Assembly: GCA_033675265.1 (NCBI GenBank)
Contig: JAUJYZ010000637.1
Location: forward strand, 86,001-150,000
Length of the DNA stretch: 64,000 nt
From: Actinostola sp. cb2023
Taxonomy: Eukaryota > Cnidaria > Anthozoa > Actiniaria > Actinostolidae
Direction of reading: 5' to 3'
Part shown: piece by piece, positions 1 through 11,900 of the stretch
Numbering within the stretch: the stretch's first letter is position 1
How the letters are laid out: each line of letters starts with the position of its first letter
Notes under the pieces: model-generated
What the model saw: only the letters and a program-made list of their open reading frames with translations
The model's database searches: none
What the model was told of the DNA's origin: nothing
Made by a program: the position numbers and the translations under genes

Positions 1-104
1 CTGTCAAGTTATAAAAGCACTTGGGAATTGATAGAAGACTCGAGAAGTGTGAGAAGCACTTGGCTACGCCTCTCTCGTCTTCTTCCAATTCCCGCATGCT
101 TCTA

Positions 105-2683
105 CAGTACCGCCTAAAAGTATTGCAACAGCTAAGAACCGCAATTGCGCCGCAAAAAGACTTCTTAAAGAGAACCGCAATTTGCGGACGTTTGCGGTTT
201 TCTTTTGCGCCTCGGCCATTATTCATAAAAACCACAAGTTGCGTTTCACGGCATAAGACAATAGAACGCAATAATATGCAAAATTAATTGATTCACCCGC
301 AAAGATAATATATTCGTTTGAGTTGAAGCTCAAATGTGCAAGGATTCCACAACAAATCAGTCGATTATTCGAAAAAGATGAAAGCACTTTATGTTTTATA
401 TGTTTTGACGAACAAATTACGAACAAATTACGTCTGTCGTTCGCTGAAACGCGAAGTGATGACAAGTTTATGAAAATTATTCACTGACAGCCGCTCTGAT
501 CGGTCTTTAGATTTGGAATTCATGTCTTAAGGTATCAGGGTACCCCAAAAAAACTTTCAAACCACCGGTTTTGATTTTTTTTGACAATCAAATCTAATTG
601 AATATTATCTATCATCTCCAAAAAACAGAATCTAAAAATATTTTTTTCCTAAAAAGTTAGAATCAAAAAACGAATTTTGGTTTCATTTGGTGCAAAAAGA
701 TGTTGACAAGCAAGCTGTCAACAGTACTCACGCAACAGACTTTCCACAAAGATTCAGATGCGAAGAAAGTATCCAAAAATCGTAACTGCTCACTCAAAAC
801 ATCCTTGAATAGCGATGCGAAACCACTCACGGTCAAGATGCTCGTATTTTCCGCCAGCAGTAACTTTGCTTTCCTGCCACGTTGTGATACGTACTGTAAG
901 GCGATCTGCTTTTGACTGCCATTCATATGTCATCAGGTATTGGATCACATATTTGTGGTGGATTTAAGGACGCTTGTGTAAACAAAGGCGGTACTTGACT
1001 TGAAAACTCTTTTGCCTTTATTTCGGAAACAAAATAGCCATGAATCAAGCGCACATTTTGAGTTCCGGTTCAAAGGGATTTTATCCGATTTAGCTGAAAT
1101 TTGGTAGATACTTTGTCAAATAAATATTCTTCAAAAAGGTGTCTCCAAATTTTAATATTCAGTTTCCTTCGAAAGTTATAACTTGTTTTGTAAAGTGTTT
1201 TGCAGTTTTGCAGAGCTCGAAGTTTAGGACCGTATAAAAACGCAACGGGTTAATTTATCGATAAACGGAGACACCTTTTTTGTAAACTATATCTCGTGAG
1301 CTTATAAAGGTATTAGTCGAGGATTTCCGATAAATTGCGGCTGTATGGGACCTCGGCGATGATAGTGATGTGAAAATCTGAACTTTTTTACCTATTTCAA
1401 ATATACTGTTTTTGTTCTAAAAACTAATTGTTTTATTGAATTCTGCATTTATTCAGCTTTCAGAAAATGTATACTTTATGGAGGTTTTAACGTAACGAGT
1501 ACGCGCTAGAGCGTGTTGCGTGCATGATGGTCGTTTGGGGTACCCTGATACCTTAAGACATCTTAAAATTATACCTTATGAGGAACTAAAGTTAGGAGTA
1601 TGAAGATATCGAACTTGACTTTCTCAAGTTCGTGACCGGTTCGATCCGGTTCACGCTGCACGCGTGGCTGGTTTCACACAACACCAAACCAAACTAACAA
1701 GTATCTCTGAAAAAAGTGTTTGAGAAATATTCAGATTCATCCAGATTCAAAATAAATGTTTTTCATTTGGTAATAAAGGCCTTTGAGCAAAAAGATTTAG
1801 GATCAAACAAGTCGTTTATGTGAATAATAATATTCTCAAGAACTCACTAATCGTAATCGTAAACAAACATTTCACACCTTGAGCTTGGTTATGTTTGATA
1901 GTTTGATGAGTCGTTCTCTGGTCGTTTTGATTTACCAAATGAGCAAAAGTAACCGTATCTAATGTAAAAGTTCTTTTTGAAATACATTTTGTCGCATTTC
2001 AGAGTTTATCTGACTAGTTTGTATAAAGTTCCCAAGCTTCCCGTACATTCTCACGGGTTCAACACACCATGTGTCAATCAAACTGTCTACAATTCACCAA
2101 CATCGTAAATCTCGGCATTTGTGTTTTCATAAATCACAGCGTTGTGTTTTAGAGATGAAAAGTTTCAGGTTTCTAGCTGATTTAGTAATCGTTGACCGAT
2201 CTACTAGTAACAGCTTGTTACTTTGGGCGAGTAAATGGACAGACTCGAATCCTGTGGAAAAAAACCTGCACGGTCACGACAAGTCATGCGTATGTTTTTC
2301 ACAGTGATTACAAAATCTATTTTAGAAGTTGCGATGTTTTATCCTCAGCCTACGACTATACCGGGAATTGCATGAGTTTCCGAGCATTACTACGAGTTGT
2401 TTGGTTGTTATTGTTGAAATGATTGAAAGTCTACATGTAACTGTAAGATCGTAGATCGACTAAAAACGCAAAGATAATTTATTCGTAATTCACGCAACTC
2501 GCACACGAACAATGAAAGCGCAAAAAGACTTCTAAAAGAAAGCGCAATTTGCGGTGTTCAGTTTTTAATGAGTTTGGACGCCATTTTGTTTTGCGGTTTC
2601 TTTTTGCGCCGCAAACCGGCCGCAAACCGCAAAATAAACGCAATTGCGGTTCTTGGCTGTTGCAATACTTTTAGGCGGTACTG
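105..2683. mobile_element. Tc1/mariner-type non-autonomous element with TA duplications
   Basis: Ends CAGTACCGCCTAAAAGTATT (105-) and its inverse (ending 2683) extend for about 45 bases through GTATTGCAACAGC and GCAATTGCG, and are flanked by TA at 103-104 and 2684-2685. Inner GCAATTTGCGG-rich parts are also inverted. No transposase ORF is visible. A related single end is at 6711-6738. It lies in a PRRC2 intron. Confidence 0.75.
531..1552. mobile_element. TTAA-flanked inverted-repeat element nested in the preceding one
   Basis: Ends GGTATCAGGGTACCCCAAA and inverse, each bordered by TTAA (527-530 and 1553-1556). TTAA targets are typical of piggyBac and Kolobok. The palindrome continues through the TTAA, so the exact border is uncertain. 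No recognisable ORF. Confidence 0.6.
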
Positions 2684-2782
2684 TACATGTATGACTTGTT
2701 ACAGCACACTGCCTTGTTTTCTAAAACATCTAAAACAATCCCTTATACGTGAATCTGATTGGCTGTTTATATTTTCTATCAG

Positions 2783-2917
2783 GGAAAACTTACTCTCACC
2801 AGCCGACACCATATTTCAATCGAGAATTTCCAACGCTGGGTGGCCCAGACAATGGCGAGACAAAACCAGACGGAAAAGAGAATGCCCATGGTCCAGCGCC
2901 TGTGATTCGCAATACTC
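2783..2917 (+). CDS. PRRC2: PRRC2-like exon with EFPTL motif
   Basis: The exon lies between a TTTCTATCAG acceptor and a CGTAAGT donor. It encodes a block containing NREFPTLGGPDNGE, matching the short conserved EEFPTLQAAGDQ block of vertebrate PRRC2 N-terminal regions. It starts with two bases of a split codon, so at least one more exon precedes it outside the window. It begins only 100 bases after the right end of a 2.6-kb transposon. Confidence 0.85.
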
Positions 2918-5900
2918 GTAAGTTAATTATGTCATGCTTATCATTTGGTGCTGTTTTAGTAAGTGCTAGTGGAAATAAGACACTTAATTCTATAGTACAA
3001 GACCAAAATGTTGTGCAAGAAATGGTTCTGATAGTGATCTGTGATCACAGTGCTGAAATGAAGTGTCTAAATACATTGTACGGCTGCACAAAACAAATAA
3101 ACAACTGATAGAATTTGTGGATTTTGTTACAAATGGCAGGGACTCAACATGGCAGGAGTGCAACCATTTCTTAGCCAAGACAAAATTTAAAATACATGTA
3201 GCCATGTGTAAAGGTCTTGGATCCGGTTGTTCAAAGAGTGGATAGCGACTTCCGTTGGTTAAGGACGTTCGCGCGCATTGTTCACGCTCATCTTTTCTGC
3301 ACATAAAATCAAGGTTCGAATCATCTCGGTCCAGTCCTCTTTCCTCACGTCTAAGATGGCAGCCAGTCGCGCATGTTACGTAGACGATTTTCATCGGCTA
3401 ATATCTCGAGAATGATACCGGTGACCCCCATTTTTTATTTTGTGATTTTACAAAGAATCATAAAAGCTCCCCCATGTACCAAATTTAAAGAAAAAAACAT
3501 GGTTAGATTTTGATAAAAACACGAATTTAGATGAAAACTTCAACCTACCTTCACGCGAAAGAGTCGTCGATGGCTACGTGGTGACTGTAAATATGAGCCA
3601 AAAACTACAGGTTTCTATATATTCACAAATCTTTGTACATAATTTTGTTCTATAAATTCTTAGATAGCCATTTGAGGAAAATTTTAGCAATCCGTTTAGT
3701 TTTTCTACAAAAAAATACCTGTCATTCTCGACTTTCTGTGGATTTAACGCACGTAATTTTCGATCAGAAAAAGGGTATACTTTGAAGAAATCTGGCTCCA
3801 TAGCGATATCGGTGACCCCCATTTTTTATTTGCTCATTTAGCTTCTACAATGATCTTATTTCACCATACGAAGTTTCAGGAAAAAAAACATGGATAGTTT
3901 TTTTGCCCGCGAACGTCCTTAAATCCTTATCCAGTGGATACATTTATTGGATAATAGCATCTACTTATCCACTGGGTAGCATTAGGGAGTTTAAGATTTG
4001 CAAAATCTACGATGGCGACGTCAACCGGAAGTGTCAATAACTTTTGTTCGGGGTTTCATACAGTCATTAGAGATTTAGTCCAAGCCTAAGCCTGTGAGGT
4101 TACTTCATCCACAAGGAATACCAACTATGAAGGTATGAAACTCCGAACATAAGTTATTTACACTTCCAGTTGACGTCGCCGTCGTAGATTTTGCAAATCT
4201 TAAACTCCCTATTACATGTATCTACTCTTTGAACAATCATCCAAGTCCGTAACGGCCGGCGTTAACTTAGAGCATCGCATTATAATCACAATGAATACTC
4301 ATTTCTAGAACGTATTCCATGTGTTTATTGCTAGAAATAACCGATGCTAGAAGTTGTGTGAAGCAAAGTTTTACAAGCGAACTGACTTCATTGTTTAAAC
4401 AGTCTCATTATTAAAGGCATTATGTCCTAAACGCGTTTAGAGTGAATGCGTTCTAAATGCAATTTAAATGCGTTCCAAACGCAAATTAAAGGTGTTTAAA
4501 ATACGTTTTTCAAAACACGTTTTTAAGTGCGCTTAATTCTGAGCGGTACTGCATTTAACAAATAGAAAACGTTTCCCGTGTTTACATAGCCTGATATAAG
4601 GGAGGGAAGTTTGGGAGAAGTCGAGAGCTATTGTGTAAAACCGAACCGTAGGCGAGGTTTTACACAGAGCTCGAGACTTCTCCCAAACTTTCCCGAGTGT
4701 TTATATCAGGCTATGTAAACATGGGAAAACATTTTCTATTTGTTTTATAAAATAACTGCAAGGATTTCTTTTGTAAAACTCCTTTATTTACGCGAGATTT
4801 TAGTGATCAAAATTTCAATTCTCCTGAAAAGTGTCAGAAATCATCCAATCAAATCTCACGAAAGAAATCAAAATGGCAAAGCGACTCGACAACTTTTATC
4901 TGTGCCATTTACTGTTTTGACACGAAAAACGATTTGAAGAATGCTATTTTTTGTCAGAAAATTACAGAAGAATGCTTGTTACACTTTGTTTTTGTATCCT
5001 GTGAACACGAAGAAAAGTGAGAAAAGCTGAGCCGAATCACGATCAATGACGAAGAGTCGTCAAACTTTCTGAAATATTTGACAACTTGATGAATGGAGCA
5101 CGAGGTCAGGTAGCCAAATATCCACAGTTTTTGTCGTATTTTTGAATCTTTTCGTCGCTTTTCTCGACAAGAATGTATAAACGATGGACGTTTCTGAGAC
5201 ATTTCAAGATATTTTTTCTCTTTGACATATTTTACTAGAGATATGAATGTTCAGGTGAACCCGCCGTGTAGCTACAAGAATCGCTCTGTTTTCACTGTTT
5301 TGTGAGTATAAATACGGCTATATTTTCTTGATATTTTCAGTCATACACTTGAGAAAATATATGTGTAGCTATATAACTTACAAAATGGTTAGTATGTGAT
5401 TGAGAAAACTGAGCCGTTATATTTAGCTTTCTTCGTTTATTGTGGACAAAAATAATTGGACGATTCGTCGAGTTTGAACTTGAAGCTCAATTCTTGCAAA
5501 ATTACTTAATTTTCAGTTTAAAATCATCAAAATCACATCTACATGTACATGTACATAGAACTTGAACTTAACTAAACAAGAAAAACTGTAATTCTATGGC
5601 TTTTGCTTAGTAAATAATACATGTTTGACAACAGAAAAAAATACATTTGTGGTCAGTTATTTTTACAATCAAATCCACTGCATCGCTTCAAGGTTGTTCA
5701 AGGTCATGAACCATGTTTACATAGCCTCATATCAACATAGTAATTAACCAATCAGAGTGCGCGTTATATCTAAATTATTTTATAAAAGGGCATGTGAAAT
5801 GTTCAGTGTTTCATATTGACGTACAGTAGTTCATCATTGTATTGATGATATCTTGTGACCCTGCACTGAAGTTGCATGTTGTTTATTCTAGACGAACCAC

Positions 5901-8900
5901 CATGGATGGAGCGCAGTGGTCCTGGTGAGTTTCAGGTTTTGGTTGAATGTTAGCATGGATTGGCCTTTGAGAAAGCAAGGCCATATTTCCATCAATTACT
6001 ACATATATATATAAAGGGCTGTTTACACAGGCTATTTTATCAGTGATTTTGTCGGCGATTTTATCGCCACGAAGTTGCACAAAATTTCGAGCATGTTCGA
6101 AATTGCAGGATTTGTGGTTGCAATAAAATCGCCAATAAAATTGCAGACAAAATCGCCAATAAAATCGCCTGTGTAAACAGCCCTTAATGTAGTGTACTGC
6201 TACATGTATGTGTAGTCTGCATCAATGTAACACCTTTTGTGTATTATAGGCCCCCCTCCTCACGGATATGGCAGGAATCAAGATGTGTATAATGGGGGAC
6301 CTGGACAGGGTCAATATTACCGACGACCACCACCAGATTATCAGGTACAAATTGTATTAACAAAACTCTTGCTCATAGTGATTATGATGATTATGATGAT
6401 GGTGAAATCATGATTTAATAATGCCTTATCAATTGTACCTTATAGAATAACAGAAATAATACACAGTATCCACCTCAACAATATGGCAATAATTATTACC
6501 CTGGACAAGGGGGTCGACCACCAGCACATGGCTACTCTGGGCAGGACCAACATGGAAGGTTAGAGTGAACTCTTGCTTTCTTGTAAAATTCTGGAGTACA
6601 GTGATTTACTTCTGTTGAAATTGTATAAAAGTTAATTTTGCAATCATCTTATATTTGATTTCACAAGGGCAGATCGGTTACAATATTATTATTATTAATG
6701 TACAGTACAGCCTAGAAGTATTGCAACCACTACACTCGTTTGTTTTTGCGTGTGCTACATGTACACTCATTTTCAGCCTTTATCGCCAGCATTTGTCGCC
6801 AACATTTGTCGATCGTGTAGCCACCACCACTTGTTGGTGATTTCAAAAAATCACCTCGCCTGTGCAAGCAAAACATCTCTTGAGTAGCCACAGTTTAACT
6901 ACTTTAATGGCTACAAGCTTATATCGTATGTTTTGTTAAAGGTCTTCATATCAAAGGGCAAGCCAAGGCCAAAGACAGGGACCTGGAGGAAGACCAGACA
7001 AAAGACAAGAACAAGATAGAGACAATGAGAAACCTGCAATAAGACCTGCCGTTCTCCGTCCAGAAGACATTCAAGCAATGGATGATGTAGAAGACGATGG
7101 CGGCTGGGCTGGTGCACATGGCGAAGTGGACTACACTGCAAAATTAAACTTTGAAGATTTTGACGATGAAGAGAAAGAATGGAACAAAGAGAATAACAAG
7201 GAGAGTAGGAATAAAAGTAGAAATAACAAAGACATTCACAAGGTGGGCAAAGAAGAGGAACGGCAGCCCACTGAGTTGACAAAAGAATCTGAGGAACCTA
7301 AAGAACCAGGACTTTTAAGAAGACCTACACAGGTGGGTGTCTGTAAATGTTATAATGAACACTGATTAACTGTGTCACAATGCATGCTAAAGAGTTGTCA
7401 CTCTGAATCTTCTGTAATGAAGGAAGTGCTGTATACTTCCTCTTTCTCTAGTATTTAATTATAAAAGTGAGATACATACACATGTACATGTTTACGAGTG
7501 AGTATATATACATGTACAGTCGTTCTCAAAAAGGTTGTCCAGATGAAAAGACTACAATAAAGAGAAATGTAATGCCGCTGGTATCAACTTGCAGTTCCGT
7601 GTGCAGAAATTGAATACATTTAATGAATCCCATGACTTTATTGTAGTATTGTAGTCTTTTCATCAGGACGACCTTTTTGAGAATGACTGAACTATGTACG
7701 TGTATAGTATGTATAGTACACAAAACCTGGCACATGAACTATAGAAGCATCAAGAGTTCCAGACTTCCGGTGTTATTACAAAGGAAAAGTGAGCACCAAT
7801 TCTAGACACAGGGAGCCCAAGCTATGTTTTTGCTCACTTGGTGCTCACTTTTCCTTTGTAATAATCTCACAATGCATTGCGCGTGCACCGGAAGTCTGGA
7901 ACTCTTGATGCGTGTATGTTACATACTGTACTGTACACATACATGTATATTGTACATGTACGTCCATGTTACAACAGTGACTGGTAATCATAACAATCAT
8001 AATAATTTAATATCTTTATTTAAGGAGGGTAACACATAATAGACAATACTACATTGTAATAAACTCGTAAATAAACTGGTAGACCTTTTGGTTGGGTGAC
8101 TAAGTTTTGCTTTGTTATGTACATGTAGTAAGAGTGGATATGCCTTAGTTTACTCGAACATGTTTGCTTTACGTTTTTGCAGGATACTGATAAACCCAAA
8201 CAACCCAAATCTGCATGGGGAGAACTACCACAAAGACCTCCACAATACGTAGACAGCAACAGACAAGGTCCACAGCAAGCCAGACCGTTTGACAGCCACA
8301 GACCTGCACCAGGACCAGGGCATACAGCAGCATGGAACATGCAATATCCACCACCCAACCAAGCCCAGCACAGAGTACCCCCAGGCCAGTACCCACCTCT
8401 TTCTGGGTCTCCACCCACTGGAAGGGATCCTTCTCCTGGTAGACAACCCAAACAGGAAGGGCCACCACCCACAAGGAGGGAGGGTGAACCAGCAGATGAA
8501 TGGAAGGTGATGAGACAAAAACAGCAGGAAGAAATGCATGCTGCTGTGGAGAGAGCTAGGAAGAGAAGGGAACAGGATGAGTTGGAGTTCCAAGCAAAAA
8601 CTAAAGCAGCAGCCATGGTAAAACTGAAGGCAATGGAGGACAAATCCAAAGTCGGCGATGACAAGTCGGATGGGAGCTATGAAAGATCAGATGAAATACA
8701 AAGATCTGAGTCTACAGAATCTGACAGGAGAGAAACTCGGGATGACTTTGAAAGAGAAAGAACACGTGAAAGAGATGAGAAGGATGGCGACCAACGTGTT
8801 CCACCTTCAGACCAAAAGATGGGTCATCTCAGGCCGGAGGATTCTTCCAGACGGAGAAACGACAGTGACTCGAGTGATACATCCAGATCAAGTGGATCTC

Positions 8901-11900
8901 GGCAGTTTTACCACCAACAAAGAAACATCCCTCCTCGTTTTCAGCAACAAAGACAACAGCAGCAGCAACAGTATCAGCAACAGCAGCTTTATCAAGCCAC
9001 ACATCCTTCATCTGTTCATCACCAGCAGCCAAGAGAGTTCTTAGACATGGCACCTCCAACTGTGAGAACGTCACAGACTAGTGATTCTGGTAAGTTTTGA
9101 TTTGTTGGCAGGGATTTCAAGCCAGCAAGCAATGAACTCGGTCTGCTACAGTACAAATATACAGTCATTCTCAAAAAGGTTGTCCAGATGAAAAGACTAC
9201 AATACTACAATAAAGTCACGTGATTCATTATGTATTCGATTTCCTCGCGTAGAATTTCAATTTGAGATGCAAAAGTACACAGCATTGTGAGAACTAAATG
9301 TAATAGCACTGGTATCAACTCGCAGTTCCGTGTGCAGAAATTGAAAACATAATGAATCACATGACTTTATTGTAGTATTGTAGTCTTTTCATCTGGACAA
9401 CCTTTTTGAGAATGACTGTATGTACATGACCTTTCAATAATCAATGCCACCTACATGTAAATGTACTTTTGTCAATTGTCATGGCTGTTTACAATACTGT
9501 AACAGTAAGATCGTCTGCCTACATTGTACATGTACAATGTACTTAAAATGTCATTGAACCCCCCTGTAAATGTATTTAGTTGGACTTTCATGTACATGTA
9601 GACTTATACTCCTTTTACACATGTCTGACCATTTTTCTTTCAAATTGCAATGCAACACAATTGTAAAACAAGTTGAAAAGAGAGTGTTACATGCTGCAAC
9701 TAATCTCAGTGTTGCGAAAAGAAAGTTGCTCTATTTTCCTTGGAACTCACAAAGCAAGTTTACATGTACATTGCATTGCCAGTTGCAGAGAAAAGATGTT
9801 ACACATGGCATCTGTGCTGATGAGTTACATTGTATATGCAATTTCTGTACAGTGTAATGGAAATGTAAGGATGTACATGTACATTGTATATCAATTGCAC
9901 TTATTTATTGGACCTGTGGAAATGTATAGCATTACCAAGATGGCCCAAAGTACATATGTACATTGTACACGTAGCTCTTTGGGAGTCGAGTAACTTTTCC
10001 TCACAAAGATATATTTGTGTTTTTTTTAGGTCCAGTATCACCCTCAGGTAAAACAAATAGGCCTGGAGAAACTGTCCCTGTCAAGAGAATAATGAAGCGA
10101 TCTGACAGCAGTAGCACTGCAGGAGATGACGTGGCTAGTGTCAAATCGTTAGAAAGCATAGGAGACAGAGAAAAAGAAAGAGGTTCTCGACCACGCCTTG
10201 GGACGGCATCATCAACTGAGCAAGAAGTAATAAAAGCTGACACTAAGTCAAAGCCAAGAGAGACACAGAGGAGAGACAACAAGGATTCGAAAAAGGACGA
10301 AGTTCAAGAAGAAAGGAAGAGTAGAGATTTTGAAAAGCAACGAGATAGACAGCGAAGTACTGAAAAGAAGACTGAGGATAGGGAAGATCATGATGACACT
10401 TCTACCCTCAGAAAACGGGAATATGACAGAAACGACAATGACAGAAAAGCCGAAGAGCCTCACAAACGAAAAAGGGATGAGAACGAAGAAGATTATGATG
10501 ACAGAAGGACAAAAATGAACAGAGACAGACAACATGACAGCCGTGGGAGAGTAAGACCAGGCCCCAGTGTGCGTGGCAGAGGTCGTGGAATTGGACGAGG
10601 GAGGCAGGATTATAGAAGTGGCGGCAGTGATAACCGCCAAAGACATGTACGAGACTCAAGATCAAGGGATTCAACTAGAGATCAAAGAAAAGAAAGCTCA
10701 GATAAAGGTGAAAGATCAAGAGATCCACTACGAACCCAGGACCAGAACAAAGAAATAAAAGATAAAATATCTGCAGATGACACCAAGGAAAGAACTGAAC
10801 GTCCTCAGAAGAAAGAAGAAAAACCAATGTCTGATCGAGAAAGCCAGGAACGGAAGAGTTCTTACCAGGAAAAACCTCCAAGGGAAGCTCAGGATAAAGA
10901 CAGAGGTGAAAGAAAAGGTGAAAGATTTGAGAGAAAGGCTGATAGGTACGAGAAGAGAGATGATAGGGATCAAAGACCTAAGTGGAAACAGTCTGAACCG
11001 AGAAGAGAAGGCAATCGAGATAGCAGGGATGAGCCTAGAAGAGGGAGATTTGCATCGAGAGACATTCGAGAAGAGGAAAAATACGCAAACCAACGTCCCA
11101 GTCGTGATGGAGATAGGTATCAAGATCGTTATAAGCAAGATCGAGACAAAAACAGAGAACGTGAAACGGAAGTCTATAAAGACAAACCCAAAGAACGTGA
11201 TTCTGGTCAAGACCGAGATCGACCAAGAACAAAAGATTATGATCGCTATAGAGACAAAGATTCTCCTAGAAACAGAAGGGAACTTACCGCTCGTCACGAG
11301 AGAGGTGGCCACCGTGGCCAACTCTCCACAAGAGCAAGGGGTGGAGGTGCCATTGGACGTGGTACACGCAGGGGGGGAAGTGGCCGTATCGTTGGAAGTG
11401 GTAGAATAGTAGCGGCGAGCATGTATAGCCGAACTACTAAGGTAGAGGAATTATCCAGTGAGGATGAAGATGACGACAGTGATAGCGAAACTAGTAGTTA
11501 TACCACAGCCACGTCTGCATCTGAAGAAAGACCCGAAGAAAAAGAAGAAAAACCCAAAGAACAGCCTAGAAGTTCTAGTCAGTCAAGTAACACACCACGG
11601 ACTCTTAAATCTACAAGAGGTTCAACAAGAGGTCGAGGAGGTAACTATGTACGCTCAAGACCCCAACAAGAAAAGCCACCACGATTCCAGAAACAGCAGG
11701 AAAGGGCAGCTCAGCAACGAAGTTCAGGTCGTGGTGGGTTCAAAAATAACTGTGAGGTAGGGAGAGGTGGTGGTAGAGGAAGAGGGAGAGGGAGAGGACG
11801 TGGTCGTATGATGTCAGGTTCACGAGATACTGATGAAATGAAAGATGACGCCACAATAGAAGCTACTGAGGACTGGGAAGACGATGTTGATTCTGGTGCA

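Larger units (their letters stand above)
3215..4247. mobile_element. Inverted-repeat element (Harbinger-like ends) carrying two nested elements
   Basis: Imperfect ends of about 29 bases: CTTGGATCCGGTTGTTCAAA at the left and its inverse at 4220-4247. Inside are a TTAA-flanked element (3263-3918, ends GGACGTTCGCG) and a perfect-looking fold-back MITE (3984-4209). Confidence 0.5.

Noticed and set aside
2071..2422. Two overlapping + strand ORFs
   Set aside because: Inside the Tc1-type element, but neither shows transposase motifs (no DD-E region or helix-turn-helix).
8020..8664. 214-codon minus-strand ORF, Cys/Gly/Leu-rich
   Set aside because: Antisense shadow of the PRRC2 exon 8183-9089 and neighbouring intron.
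10728..11321. 197-codon minus-strand ORF, Ser/Phe/Ile-rich
   Set aside because: Antisense shadow of the biased RD/RE-rich PRRC2 exon; the sense frame has family matches.
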